Assembly (NCBI GenBank): GCA_007026445.1 | Contig: VDMD01000003.1 | Location: 1,054,001-1,118,000, forward strand | Reading direction: 5' to 3' | From: Schizophyllum amplum | Lineage: Eukaryota; Basidiomycota; Agaricomycetes; Agaricales; Schizophyllaceae | Length of the DNA: 64,000 nt | Shown here: piece after piece, positions 1 through 10,687 of the stretch | How positions within the stretch are numbered: the stretch's first letter is position 1 | Layout of the letters: the number at the start of each line of letters is the position of its first letter | Made by a program: the position numbers and the translations under genes | Notes under the pieces: model-generated | What the model saw: only the letters and a program-made list of their open reading frames with translations | Told to the model about the DNA's origin: nothing | Databases searched by the model: none

Positions 1-1750
1 GAGAAGCTCGCGACAAGTATGCGCGAGTGCGCGCGAGAATGTACTGCCGAGCCCAAGTCGTAACCGCTCTTCCCCTTCCCCGGCTGTCGAAGTGCCCGCC
101 TGCGCTACCATGTCGTCCGGACTGGCGGTGTATATGCGTATGGGTAGCATGGGGACGTGGTCTAGGGCGTACCGGGACCCTCTCCAATAAGCCGCCCGGC
201 GCGGATCCATTGGAACTGTCTCGTCGTCTGCAGTTGGCGCGCCGACCGCGTCCATGTGTATTGCTCTCGCCTCCTCCGGGAACACCGCTCGCACCACCTC
301 TGGGAACATGGCCCACACACGGCGCTTTTCCGCCACGCCGCCAATTTTCATGACGATGCGCACGCAGCGGTCGCGCGCCTCTCGCGTCGTCCAAAAGCGC
401 ACGCTCGCCTCCGGATCGTGTTTCCGCAATGCTGATATCTGCGTATGCATGTCCTGGAAGAGCCCGCAGCCCATCTCCTGCAGGACCTGTGTCGTGAGTT
501 GACGCGTGTGTTTCGCCAGATCGTCGTCTTGGTGGGGCGCTACGTCCGGGTCTTCGTTGTCGTGTACCTTTTCAGGGTCGATGCTGGTCGAGGTTGTAAC
601 CGATTTTCCCTTCAGCGCGGCACGGTGCGTTTTACGCCACTCGCGGTATCGTGGTGGAGGTATGAACCGCTCCTGGGCCTCTTCCACCGTGGATGGCAGC
701 GGCGCGTGCGTAAGGTCAGATGTGAGCGCAATGAGTATGGATAGGTCGAGGTTTATGTCCGGCGTTATGCATACTGGTGACGGCGGGGTTGAACTTGACG
801 AGGACGCCGTGGCATTTGTATGCGCCTGGCCTGGGAATGGCGGCAGCACCCTCCGCTCGCCAAGCTCGACGGTGATACCCATTTCCCCAAGCATACGTAT
901 CGTCTGCCCGATACGAGGATCGGCGTCCTCGCCGTCAGGAGACAGTCGCGTCAGGCGGAGCACTACAGCAGGCGTCCGCCCGGTGCCGTCGACGCGGTCA
1001 GTCTGCGCGGCGGCAACAAGCGTGCGCCCCAGCCGCATAATAGAGTTGTCAAAGTCCTTCTGGCGCAGGGACGGGACAGGATAGTCATCGTCGTCCTCCT
1101 CCTCGCTGCCCGTGTCGTACGAGTCGATCTCGCGGAACTCAGCCAGCATGCGCGAGTTCTTGATCCTAACGGACAGTCAGCGATCGGCGAGCGCGCAGCG
1201 CAGCGCGACATACGTGTTGACCCGAATCCACGTCCTTCCACCCTCTGCGACGATGTCGATCTTGGCCGCACCGGCCTTGTCGCCGCCCTTCTCGCGCGCG
1301 TCCTTCCCTCGGCGCGGCGCGATCGGCATCGACTTGAAGATCGCCGCGAGCGGCGGCGGCGCGCATAGTACCTCGTTCCACACGGCGAGCAGGTAAGGCG
1401 CGTTCGTGCTCAACGGCGGAAGGTGCGCCGACGCTGGGTTATCGAGGAACTACTGCCGGGTGGCGTGGTGAGCGCCCCTTCCATGCTGCGCTTGGTGTAA
1501 GTCGTACCTTGTCTAGGACATCGTAGTCGACGCGGACGGCCTCTTTGAGCTTCTTGAGCCCGGGCGTGTGCCGGCGCTGCAGCCACTGCTCCTCGTGCAG
1601 ACTTGTACCGATGAATTCAACGGAGGAATCGATGATGGGCGGGCACGGAGCTGGCGGGTGGAAGTGCTCAATCGAGAAGAGGATATCCTGTAACTGGAGG
1701 CGCAAGGCGCGCAGTTCGGGATGAAAGTCGTTAGCAACAGAGTCAGCCAT
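1..1750 (-). CDS. DUF1308 (C7orf25/UPF0415-like) protein, C-terminus cut by window edge
   Basis: Three exons: 1750-1508, 1449-1214, and 1165 running off the left edge. Introns are 58 and 48 nt with GT-AG ends, and frame is kept throughout, giving 548 residues before the edge. The start MADSVANDF is the most reasonable; an in-frame ATG lies 51 nt further upstream. Recognisable pieces are LSTNAPYLLAVWNEVLC at the exon 2 start, DIVAEGGRTWIRV (the DUF1308 signature region), KNSRMLAEFREID after intron 2, and FWTTREARDRCVRIV near the left edge. The family (UPF0415/DUF1308) is conserved from fungi to human C7orf25 and has no established biochemical role. An acidic stretch follows EFREID. The stop codon lies outside the window. 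I am confident of the family and exon chain; function is unknown. Confidence 0.85.
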
Positions 1751-2471
1751 CCTTTGTTCTGCGGAGCCTCCACTGATGGTGGTACGGAAGAACAATGGCA
1801 CATTCCCAAAGTGGAAGGACTTGTTTCAACTGGGGCATTCCGGAACGAGTCAACTTCTGATCAACTCTATGTATGCTCAGCCATCGTTCGCATACTTGTA
1901 TGGGCCATCATAATAGGTACACTACTTATACAAGTACACATTCTTCTTTTCTGTGGTATAAGGCAGCCCTCGAGGGCCAGTCATTAAGAGAAGAGAGAGG
2001 GAAAACGGAGCGACATAGGGACAGCGATGTGTAGAAGAGGGAGGAGGGGTGGAGGACGCAAGATGGGAAGAGGCACACGATGGGATGAGAGGCAAGATAG
2101 GAAGAGATGCAAAGTAGGAAACAAATAAAGGAGAGATGGCAAAGGGTGACACTAACTATTGCTGATATGACACTGTCCAAGATGTCGATGAAGGCTCCCG
2201 AACCCATAAATTACAGTCAACATGAAGAAAACCGTCGCGCTAGAGGGTAGCCCTCGCGCTAAAGAAGGCAGACGTCCTGGAGACCTCGCGAGAAGTCGAG
2301 GATCGCTATCTTCTGGTCATGCGATGTCCTGCAGCCGCCGTCAATATTAAGCACACCAATCACTGGACGTTGGAACGTACGTTACAATACGGGACGCATC
2401 AAAGCGCACGTCGAAGATGTGACTCGTATGGCACTGCTTGAATTCCCGCACAAGTGCCCCTGCTGGTGGCG
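1751..2471. other. Intergenic: leader of the DUF1308 gene and 3' flank of the F-box gene
   Basis: No reading frame here has splice-compatible structure or family resemblance. A purine-rich stretch (GA-rich, about 1985-2115) lies in the middle. The region should hold the DUF1308 promoter and the 3' UTR of the F-box/WD40 gene. Confidence 0.5.
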
Positions 2472-4622
2472 TCAGCACGACCTAATCAATACGATGGGAA
2501 GACATAGCTCACCAGGCGCCGGCGCGTTTTCCGCACGCGAACCCGGCGATGCGCGAGGATTCCCGCTCGCCGCATCCACGTCCACATCCAAGTCCCACAC
2601 CCTCACACACCGATCATAACTCGCGCTCACCACGCGCCCCTTCACGCGCCTCGCGCCATCTCCACCTCCCCTTGCCGCCGGATACACCTCGAACGCCAGT
2701 GCGCGCACCAGCGCCCTATGCCCCTCCAGCGAACCCATGCACCGCCCCGTCCTCGCGCACCACACCTTGATCGTGCAGTCGTTCGAGCCCGTCAGAATCA
2801 GGTCCTCCTTGAACTCAATGCACGCGAGCCCGCGGTCGTGCCCGTCAAACGTGCGCAGACGATTGCCCGTGTCGATGTCCCACAAGATCATCTTCCCGTC
2901 GCCGGACGCGCTCACGACGCGGTGCGACCACACGCCGATCGCGTTGACGGGGCCATCGTGTCCGCGCATCACGCGCACCTCCTCGTAGGTAGAGCGGCTC
3001 CAGACGCGGATGGAGGCATCCTTCGAGCAGCTGACAATCCACTGGCGACCATCGGCCGAGTCGTAGAGGCGCAGATCGAGAACACCGCCCGAGTGCCCGC
3101 GAAGCGTGCGCAGGAGGCGGCTTTGGGTCACGCGGCGGCGACGACCGGGAGAAAGGCCCTCAACAGTGAAGTCCCACACGCATATCGTACAGTCGCTGCT
3201 TCCGGAGACCATGAAGAAGCGCTGGCGGTCAGGCGTTGCGCCTGCCCAGTCCGGCATCACCTCAAACTTCAGGCAGAGCACGGAGCCAGTGTGTCCACTA
3301 TCGTCACCACCTGAGTTTCTGAGAAGGGCGAGGCACGATTCGCGACCTGTGCGCGCGTGCATGTCCCAGATGCGGATGGTGCGGTCACGACTGCCACTGA
3401 CCAGCAGACCCCACTCGAGAGCGAACTCGGCGGTGTAGACGCTGTCGGTGTGCGATTGTAGATGGGTGAGCGTCGGTCCAGCGAAGTCCCTGCCATCGCG
3501 TTGCCATCGCTTCTCTAGTCTCGCGCGACGTATGAATAGCTGCTTCCAGTCCGTCGACGTGGAGCGGCTGGTTTTCCTACGTATGCCCCACCAGTTGACG
3601 TAAGCCTTGTACCAGATCTCGTTGTCCTGCACGAGGTCGTACCATGTATGGCAGACGAGCGTGCACGGTAGCAGATCAAACAGTCCGTAGCGGTGGCCGC
3701 CGGTGTCGTCGTCTGGATGGGAGGGGATCAAAAAGGAGAGGATGTAGACACCAAGCTCTGGTGGTAGGAGGGAGACAATATCTATAGCAGGCGGTCAGGC
3801 GACGGCGTCGATACGAGATAGAAGCCACTCACTCAGTCCGATAACGCATCTTATATCGTCCCTTCCCGTACCACGGCCGACATCATATCCGTAACCGTTC
3901 GCGTCGGAGGGCAAAGGCGAGGTATCCTCCTTGGCAACGAAGCAGAAACATGCCTCGTCCTCGATGTCGGAGTCGCTGGGGAAGTCTGGACCGGAGTCGA
4001 TGAGCACGGGGAAGTCGCCCACGAGCGGCTCGTCTGGATCGGTGAAGCCCTCCAATAGAGACGCCCTGCTCGTTGCCGGCGTGTGGTAGCGTGTTGACGC
4101 GCGGGAGAGCGTCGACGTAGGGCTGCCACGGCCCCTGAAGACGGATAGGGTGGAGCGGTTGAAGGTGCTGAATGAACGACCGGTCGTTTGTGACGGTGAG
4201 GGTCGCGGTCGCGCCGGCGTTACAAGCGTAGGCGAGGACGCATTCGATACGCTCCCGCCACGCAGCTTGGAAGGCGAGTTGAGGATGGCTTCCCATATTC
4301 TGGGGAGGATTCCTTTGATGTTGATGTTCACGTTGGGGATGTTATACCCGTTCAGCAAGGAGTAGGCGGTGTTCCGCGCGTACGGTGAGGACCAGTACTC
4401 CTCCGAGTTGTTGCGCGGGTTCGGCGGGGTCTCTGGCCAGACGAAGGAGGAAGATGAGGAGGGCGGGTACGCTGAGCGGCGGGGCGGAGTGGATGCGCTT
4501 CTGACGTGGGGACCGAAGACGTCGGCGTCGTCCGTGTAGTCAATGAGCGAGTAGCTGTACAGCGAGCTGGGGCGTGCCGACGCTGCGGCCGACGACGAGG
4601 ACGAGCTCGCAAAGTCCGCCAT
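2472..4622 (-). CDS. F-box / WD40-repeat protein
   Basis: Two exons, 4622-3833 and 3781-2472, separated by a 51-nt GTGAGT...TATAG intron, encode 699 residues. An in-frame ATG at 4751 would add 43 residues; MADFASS is preferred because it opens the low-complexity N-terminus. Residues 1-260 are Ser/Pro/Arg-rich and probably disordered. Across the splice comes an F-box, IVSLLPPELGVYILSFL, then CTLVCHTWYDL after a short insertion. From about residue 370 a beta-propeller follows with about seven WD repeats, each ending in motifs such as TIRIWD, TICVWD, SIRVWS, MILWD, TIKVW and CVRVWD. By family knowledge it is the substrate receptor of an SCF ubiquitin ligase (compare Cdc4/Met30/FBXW), with the F-box binding Skp1. 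The substrate cannot be inferred. Confidence 0.88.
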
Positions 4623-5714
4623 CGTGTGGATGTAGTGGGTGACCGGAGCCGGTGACGGAGGAGGGAAACTGGGGCCGCTTGGACATTTGCCCCTTTCTGG
4701 ATTTCTCCGACGGACCCCTTTGTTTGGCGACTTCAAATTCAACAATGACAAGCACCGTTCGCTTTCCGAGCTCTTTCGGTGTGGCTAGCGACGCGTAGGG
4801 TGATGAAGGTCAGCGAGAGACCAGGCCCAACCTCGGCAAACATATAGCGTCCGTATAACTGTTCGCCACGCGTCCGACGCATGCGAGCAGCACTGCAAAA
4901 TAGTGAATTCGAACGTGCAGTCGAGGACGTGATCTTGAGGATGCAACCGGAAGGACAACATTGTATGCGTCACTTTCCCGTGTTTTGTGATACAGTTGAC
5001 TCGCAAAACTGCTCCAATACCTAGGTTGTTAGGGTCCTGCCTTGGTCCCGCCCTTGCAAGCCAGGAAGCTTACAAGTTACTGTGGATCCTACTCCACTGC
5101 AGAGAAGCCCTTGGCCCTCGGACGCTCGAGTCCGGGCCGGGTGGAGGATAAGGACGCTTGTTTTCCCTCATGCAAGGCTAACTGCGTCAGTCTCTCCTCA
5201 TCACAAGTGCCTTTCTCAACACCGCGCCACCGCACCCTTCCCTCATGTCTTCTGCGAACTTCCACTCGTTCCGGATACCCGCGAAGATATTCACGATTTC
5301 ATGTTACTTCGTGCTCTGCTCCAAGGCATATGGGCTGTCCACCCGTGACTTGGACTCTAAATGCCACCCACGAGTCGCCAGTCCACTTACTCGCCTTACG
5401 TCCATCCATCGCACGGCGTACGTCCCGCCCCATCCTGTTTAATTGCCTTAGGAACTCCCGGTTATGCCCCGCCTAGCTCTTCTCGACTGATCCTGTGCCG
5501 ATAACAACCTACCCCAACTCATGTCCACCTCGTGTCCAGCGCTTCCCACCAATTACACGCCCATCCCATGCCACTCCCGCACTGCTGTTTCAGCCTACCT
5601 AGGCGCCGTTTATGAAGGACGCAGCACCCGCTGTAGCCGCCCTCTCTTCAGCTCTCCAGCTACCTCTACCCCGTATCGTCTGCGACGAAACACCCATCCT
5701 ATCGACATCACGAC
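4623..5714. other. Divergent intergenic region between the F-box gene and the coiled-coil gene
   Basis: About 1.1 kb between two genes reading outward. Open frames at 5042-5476 (+) and 4785-5006 (-) show no domain, no splice logic and no compositional bias, so I treat them as chance. The region should contain both promoters. Confidence 0.5.
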
Positions 5715-6933
5715 ATGGCCCTCTACGATATCGCCCGCTCCGCCGGCGCAGCCATCGGGGCACGCGTAGGCGCTGCCCACGCCCACATCCTTATACTCCT
5801 TGTCCTATCCATCCTCGCGCTGGCCGCCTTCACCCTCCGCGTTCGCCGCACATGCATCCGTATTGCGCAGGCCGCCCGCACCCTTGAGCTGGAACGCGAG
5901 GCTGCGGACCTCGCCCGCGCCCTCGACGCCGCGCGCGCCGCGCTCCTCGCCTCCGAGAAGGAGCGCGAGTTCGCGCGGGTCGTGCGCCTCGTCGACGAGA
6001 TGCGCGTCGCGTGCCTGCAGCAGCGCGCCCGGTATGTCGAGGGGCGCAACGCGGAGCTCGAGGCGCGTGCGGCGGCGGCGAAGCAGGAGTTCGTCCAGCT
6101 CGAGGAGCGCGGCGCGGAGCTCTTGCGCCGGCACACGGACGCCGAGCACGAGAAGGGGGTGCTGGGGCGGGAGGCGCAGAGGCTGAGCAAGGCGGTGGAT
6201 GCGTATGAGAGTTTGTTCTTCGGGGAGGAGGGGGAGGAGGAAGTGGGGGCGAAGGAGAGGGCGCCGCGGTCTGTCGTGGACACGATGTGTGCGGCGGCGC
6301 CGTTCTTGAAGCGCCCGTCTATCGAGGTGAGTGTTTCCATCGTGGCGTTTGAGTGCATCTCGCTGACACTTCTCTCAGTTCCTCGCCCCCGCTGCACGCG
6401 CATCGCTGGAGAACGTCATCGCGCTACCTCCCCACTGCGAGGAAGACGACGATCTCACCCTCACTATGTCCTCGACCTGCGGCTCCCACATGTCGTTCGC
6501 GCCGCCATCATCCACCGGGTCGAAAGCCAGTCCATCCGCGTCGCAGAGTAGCCCATCGCCGCCGACCTCCAGCCAACCCGCTCCCAAGTCTAGCCTATCC
6601 TCGTTGAAGGCCGACTCGTTCCCCGCCGCACTCCGCGAACGCACATCTTCGCGCGGCCGCCTGCTCTCCTCCGCCTCCCGCGCGCGCCTGTCCTCCATGA
6701 TGGGCAAGAAGCCCAAGACGGTGGCGGAGAAGGAGGCCAAGGCCGCGGCGGGGAAGGAGGCCAAGGCGGTGGCGGACAAGACCGGGGGCAAGGAGGCGAA
6801 GCTGGCGGGCAAGGCGGGGGGCAAGGACACCAAAGCGGCAGCGGGCAAGGAGACGGCGAGCACAGACAAGGCGTCAGACCTGAAGAAGAAGAAGTCCGCG
6901 AGCAGCGCGTCGAAGCGGATCTGGCGGTTCTGA
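5715..6933 (+). CDS. Membrane-anchored coiled-coil protein with Lys/Ala-rich tail
   Basis: Two exons, 5715-6326 and 6379-6933, with a 52-nt GTGAGT...CTCAG intron, give 388 residues. A single hydrophobic segment (about residues 22-43, ILILLVLSILALAAFTL) is followed by a long Ala/Glu/Arg coiled coil (about 50-185). After the intron the chain is Ser/Pro-rich, and it ends in an imperfect Lys-Ala-Gly repeat (units like EKEAKAAAG, KEAKAVAD, GKEAKLAG, GKDTKAAAG) and a C-terminal KRIWRF. The layout fits a type I or III membrane protein with a cytosolic coiled coil, perhaps a tether or cytoskeletal linker, but I recognise no family. The very high GC of the coiled-coil exon leaves several long open frames on both strands; these are shadows. 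Confidence 0.75.
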
Positions 6934-7846
6934 GCGGTTGGCGACCGCGCCGACCCCTTCATCATGCATCCGACCCCTTCCTCACGCCGACAACACATTT
7001 CTTGTGTCGATGACCGCTTCACTGCACGATGATACGTCGACCTCCTTCGCCCCGACGATCCCTTCATCGTCGCCATCCTTCACCACGCTGATTCATCCTA
7101 CGCCGTCCCGGATCGTCTATATCTGGTCGCGTTTGATGGCGCGTGCCATATAGCGGGCTGGCTCCCGCTTGTCATGCCTCGGGCTCTAGGTACGTCGGGT
7201 CTCATGGCATTGTCCACAGCATCGACGACATCCGCGGCGATGTCGCACTCACGAGCTGCACTCGCGCCTCACGCTGCACTCACCAGGCCCCCATCCGCCG
7301 CCCTCGTATATTTATTCCTTAACTTATTCTCGCCGTAACTGTTGTCTGTTGTATTTTGGTGCACTTATTGCTGTTGTATACTTATCATTCCGGTCCTCTC
7401 GATCTGCTTACTGCTTACTGCTCCTACTGCTCTGGCTTGTATTATGGGTGGCATATCTACTTGCCACCCATTCGCCGTCTTCTACCCATCCGCTCCGCGT
7501 TCTTCGACAGTCGCCCCCACACTATGCCATGACATATACCTATGATTATGCCCCCCTTCGTATTCTATGCCTTATCACCTTTGCCCTCAAGTATAGCTTT
7601 TTCTACTCGTGTCAGGTTTCCGCGCGCAAACTCACAGCTGAGAACACGAAGCCATTTCGCCTCTACACATAATTAGGAGGCCCGAGAGGAGAAGATAACA
7701 GTGTATTGCTGACGGACGAGGTAAAGCAGTTACATGGTTGACGATCGGCGTATGATGATGATGTGTGGTGAAGGCACCGGATCGTTAGAGTGATCTCGTG
7801 AACTATTGTACATGATAAGTATTCGTCTTATTTTTGTCTGCGTCAC
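6934..7846. other. Convergent 3' regions
   Basis: About 0.9 kb between the 3' ends of the coiled-coil gene (+) and the Rds1-like gene (-). It is pyrimidine-rich in the middle (about 7310-7680). Short open frames have no coding character. I see only presumed 3' UTR. Confidence 0.5.
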
Positions 7847-9150
7847 TCAGCCCGACTGGTACACAGCCGGACCGGCAACGACATGTGGGAGCATCTGCGA
7901 GGTGTTGAAGGGCGTCACAAAGAGGTCGGTGTCAGTCAGCACGATGAACTGCGTGCCGTTCACGACGCTGCGAAGTATGTTCAGTAAGAACGACATACAC
8001 GCGCACACGAAGCCAAAGCGCACCTGAAAGGGTCCTGACCGAAGGGATTGGTATCGTTGAAGATAGAGCCGCCCGGCTGTACCGTCATCGCCGTCCTCGC
8101 GGTCAAGTTGACATCCGCAAGCTCCGTATATGTGACGTTGAGCTGCGATATCCACGCCGCGAACTTCGGCTCGCCCGCCGTTGAGTTCGTCACGTAGCTG
8201 CTGTTATAGCTCACGTTCTGACCGGGGACATCCCAGCTGAAGTACACCTCGCGACCCGGGGCAGAGAGCGGCTCGGTCCGGTTGTGAGAGATGGCTGCGG
8301 ATGTATCATTCCCGGTGGACCCGTTGACGAGGGGGGTAGCGTCGGGGTTGTTGGTGATGTTGAGGTAAGGGAAGATCTGGAATTCGATGTACGGGTTCTC
8401 CGCCGGGCAGGTCACAAGATACGGCGAAAGAAGCGTCCAAGTCATAGCTTGCGGCAGGCCGGTGGTGAAGTGGATAGGCATGGGGAAGAGGCCTTCCATT
8501 TGGCGGAATATCATCTGCTGGCGCGCCTCCGTCGTGATCGACTGCAAGAGCATTTCAGCCGCCGCGCGCGAGTCGAGGTGCTCGAGGAAGCCATAAACTC
8601 CAGCTTCGCCCCAGCGCGTTAACTACGAACTGAATCAGCAAAAGGAGCTTGAGGCTGAGACTGAAGCGCACCTTCTGTGAGAAGTCGAGGAACTCGCGAA
8701 CGGTCTCGAAGGGGTAAGTGTAGTTGCACTGCTTGGCGCCCTTGCCCTGAAGCATCGTCTGGATGAGTGTCGCGTGGCCGACCTCCTGCTCGGCCATGAA
8801 CTGCAGAAGGTACCGCTGCTCCGCGTCGATCCCGGCCTCGTCAAATTCCTCGTCAGAGAACATCGCGAGACCGTGATGGAAGAGGTCAAGCTCGATCCAC
8901 TCCTGGTTCAATGCAAGGTTGAGCGACTGGAAGTCGAAGTCGCTGTAAAACACGTACTAGACGGACGGTTAGCTACAGCCAAGGGAAGATGTAAAAAGGC
9001 ACGGCTTACTTGAGGTATCTCATCGAGACCAAGACCGCCTGCCGGGCCCGGGGGCGGGTCCACGTATTGCGTTGGCGATAGGTCAGGCGTAGGGGACGCC
9101 AGCACTGCGGAGGTGAGGCCAAGTGCGCACAGAGCTGCTGCGGTGATCAT
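7847..9150 (-). CDS. Rds1-like stress-response protein, ferritin-like domain, secreted
   Basis: Four exons: 9150-9010, 8956-8672, 8622-8024 and 7967-7847. The introns (53, 49 and 56 nt) all keep frame, giving 381 residues. The N-terminus MITAAALCALGLTSAVLAS is a signal peptide. Residues about 48-250 match the ferritin-like fold of fungal Rds1 proteins: FYSDFDFQSLNLALNQEWIE, then EQEVGHATLI, TRWGEAGVYGFL and STEARQQMIFRQ-type segments (here TTEARQQMIFRQ). The helices carry Glu/His that could bind metal, but fungal Rds1 proteins have no proven activity; S. pombe rds1 is stress- and nutrient-regulated. The C-terminal third has many N-glycosylation sequons (NGS, NDT, NRT, NVS, NSS, NST, NVT, NLT), as expected of an extracellular protein. 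Confidence 0.88.
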
Positions 9151-9206
9151 GGCTGGCTGAGAGCGAATGGACTGTCGAGAAACAATGACGGGTGCCGAGC
9201 TCTCAT

Positions 9207-9214
9207 CTTATATA
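9207..9214 (-). promoter_or_regulatory. TATA box of the Rds1-like gene
   Basis: TATATAAG on the minus strand, 57-64 nt upstream of the Rds1-like start codon. Spacing is right for a core promoter. TATA-containing promoters are typical of stress-responsive genes, which fits this family. Confidence 0.55.
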
Positions 9215-9909
9215 GTAGCACTCGGGCAACGCGCCTCGTGCGCGATCTTCAGCCCCGCCGTCTCACTCTCGTACAAAATGACGACAAGAGATCGGCAGTG
9301 AGACAGAAGTGACGACGACAACTTCGAAAGTTCTGTCAGCTCGATCATCATAGCACGCGTCCGAATGTTCTATGCAAATTGCAATGCACGTACGAGCGTC
9401 ATGACATTCGGTGAGAGTTGGGCATCCGAGAACACGCATGCAGATCTGAAAGGACTTGATGCTATAGAATCGAGAGGACAAGGGGTCGCCTGTGGGACTT
9501 GAACGAACTTCGTAGAATAGATACAAAGTTGCGTAGGCCGTGGAACATCGTCATGTATCCATCTTTGAACCGGATCGCCTGCCAGTGCTAGCCTTCCTCC
9601 ACTGTCCGTTCGCACGCGGCTAAGTTGCTTAGTGAAAGAGCCACCGAGCTCATGGGACCGAATGATTGAGTTCATCCGCACGGTAGAACGGCAGAAGGTA
9701 TGAAGCACTAGACATAATGAAGTCAAAGGTGAATCGGTGAGGCCACTCACTCATGGTCGGGTTAAAAAGTCGGCTGAGCATCGGCCGTTCGGCGCAGGGA
9801 TCGCACACGAAGTGTTAGTCCTAAAGCAGAACAGAAGCAAGACAGAAAATGCGGGAAAGCAGGCAGACGCCTGACGACGGACGTGCACCGCGAGGGTCAG
9901 GAAATTGTA

Positions 9910-10110
9910 AGTGCTCGGCCCTTTGAAGCAGCGAAGCGCCTGCTGACCTTCCAGAGCTTGCAGTAGGCGTCGGTGTATGCGCCAAGACCAGTCAGAAGGC
10001 ATCCCGAAGCCATAAAGAGATTGCGATCGGAGCAAGGGAACGACATAGGTGACGCCTGGGTGACGGTTGGATGCAAGTTGATGAGGAGAGATTTCGTAAA
10101 GATCAAATAA
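9910..10110 (-). other. Candidate isolated exon of unknown gene
   Basis: A minus-strand frame reads HPTVTQASPMSFPCSD, then RNLFMASGCLLTGLGAYTDA, then YCKLW, and ends at a good donor (AAG|GTCAGC). The composition looks protein-like, but I cannot connect it in frame to acceptors downstream (about 9825) or to the exon-like YLLPACIADAARARMLG near 10415-10465. It may be part of an unrecognised or decayed multi-exon gene. Low confidence. Confidence 0.25.
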
Positions 10111-10687
10111 CACGGTCACATGACCGGTTCGACTTGACGCGTTCTCGTGACGCCTTGAACGCTTTGCGTTCGGACACGCGTTGCACAGAGTTCGAGTCAT
10201 TGAGTGAAGCAAATGGAGGTGAGAGCAGTGAAAATGTGCTGAGAGATACATCGCTAAGTCTACGAGCGCTCAACTCACAGTGACACTAGCACGTATGCCA
10301 GTAAAGAGGTCAAGACATCAGGCAAGCATTAACAATATTATATTGAAGCCTTCTGTATGTAGCATTGAACAAGGTGATAAGGTTCCAAAATATAGTCAAC
10401 AACCATTACTTGGCGTACCTAGCATACGTGCGCGGGCGGCGTCAGCGATACAGGCTGGTAGCAGATACTAAGAGACATGTCAGTTGAGTCCGTCGGCCAT
10501 TGCGGCCAGAATGTGTATGGACAGCTGGGTCCCCTCAGCGCCCAGCGCCGGATAGTAATGGAATGCAGATGAGCGCCGATGGCTCACCTGCCTCTCGTTG
10601 CCCCAAAGGCGATCACAGTAGGAAGGCGAAGAGTGATCCACGAAATAAAGTATCCGACAGACGCGCAGGTTTCCCCGCACTTCATCG

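Larger units (their letters stand above)
9151..10687. other. Long intergenic region with possible unannotated minus-strand exons
   Basis: About 1.5 kb between two minus-strand genes. Most of it lacks coding signal. The stretch from 9910 to 10110 and a short piece near 10410-10470 look exon-like on the minus strand but do not join into one frame (see separate entry). Frames at 9263-9750 (-) and 10071-10283 (+) look random. Confidence 0.4.

Noticed and set aside
5042..5476. A 144-codon plus-strand frame upstream of the coiled-coil gene
   Set aside because: No domain, no conserved start context, mixed composition; more likely leader or promoter sequence.
5723..6403. A 226-codon minus-strand frame across the coiled-coil gene
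   Set aside because: Ser/Arg/Ala-only composition created by the very GC-rich coiled-coil exon; the plus strand has splice-consistent continuation.
9480..9500. GTTCAAGTCC on the minus strand, resembling a tRNA B box
   Set aside because: The flanking bases do not form a T stem and no A box or acceptor stem is found at the right distance.
10140..10250. TLCNACPNAKRSRR resembling the end of a GATA zinc finger on the minus strand
   Set aside because: Only one Cys pair is present, no upstream Cys pair can be found in frame or by splicing, and the frame does not continue sensibly.
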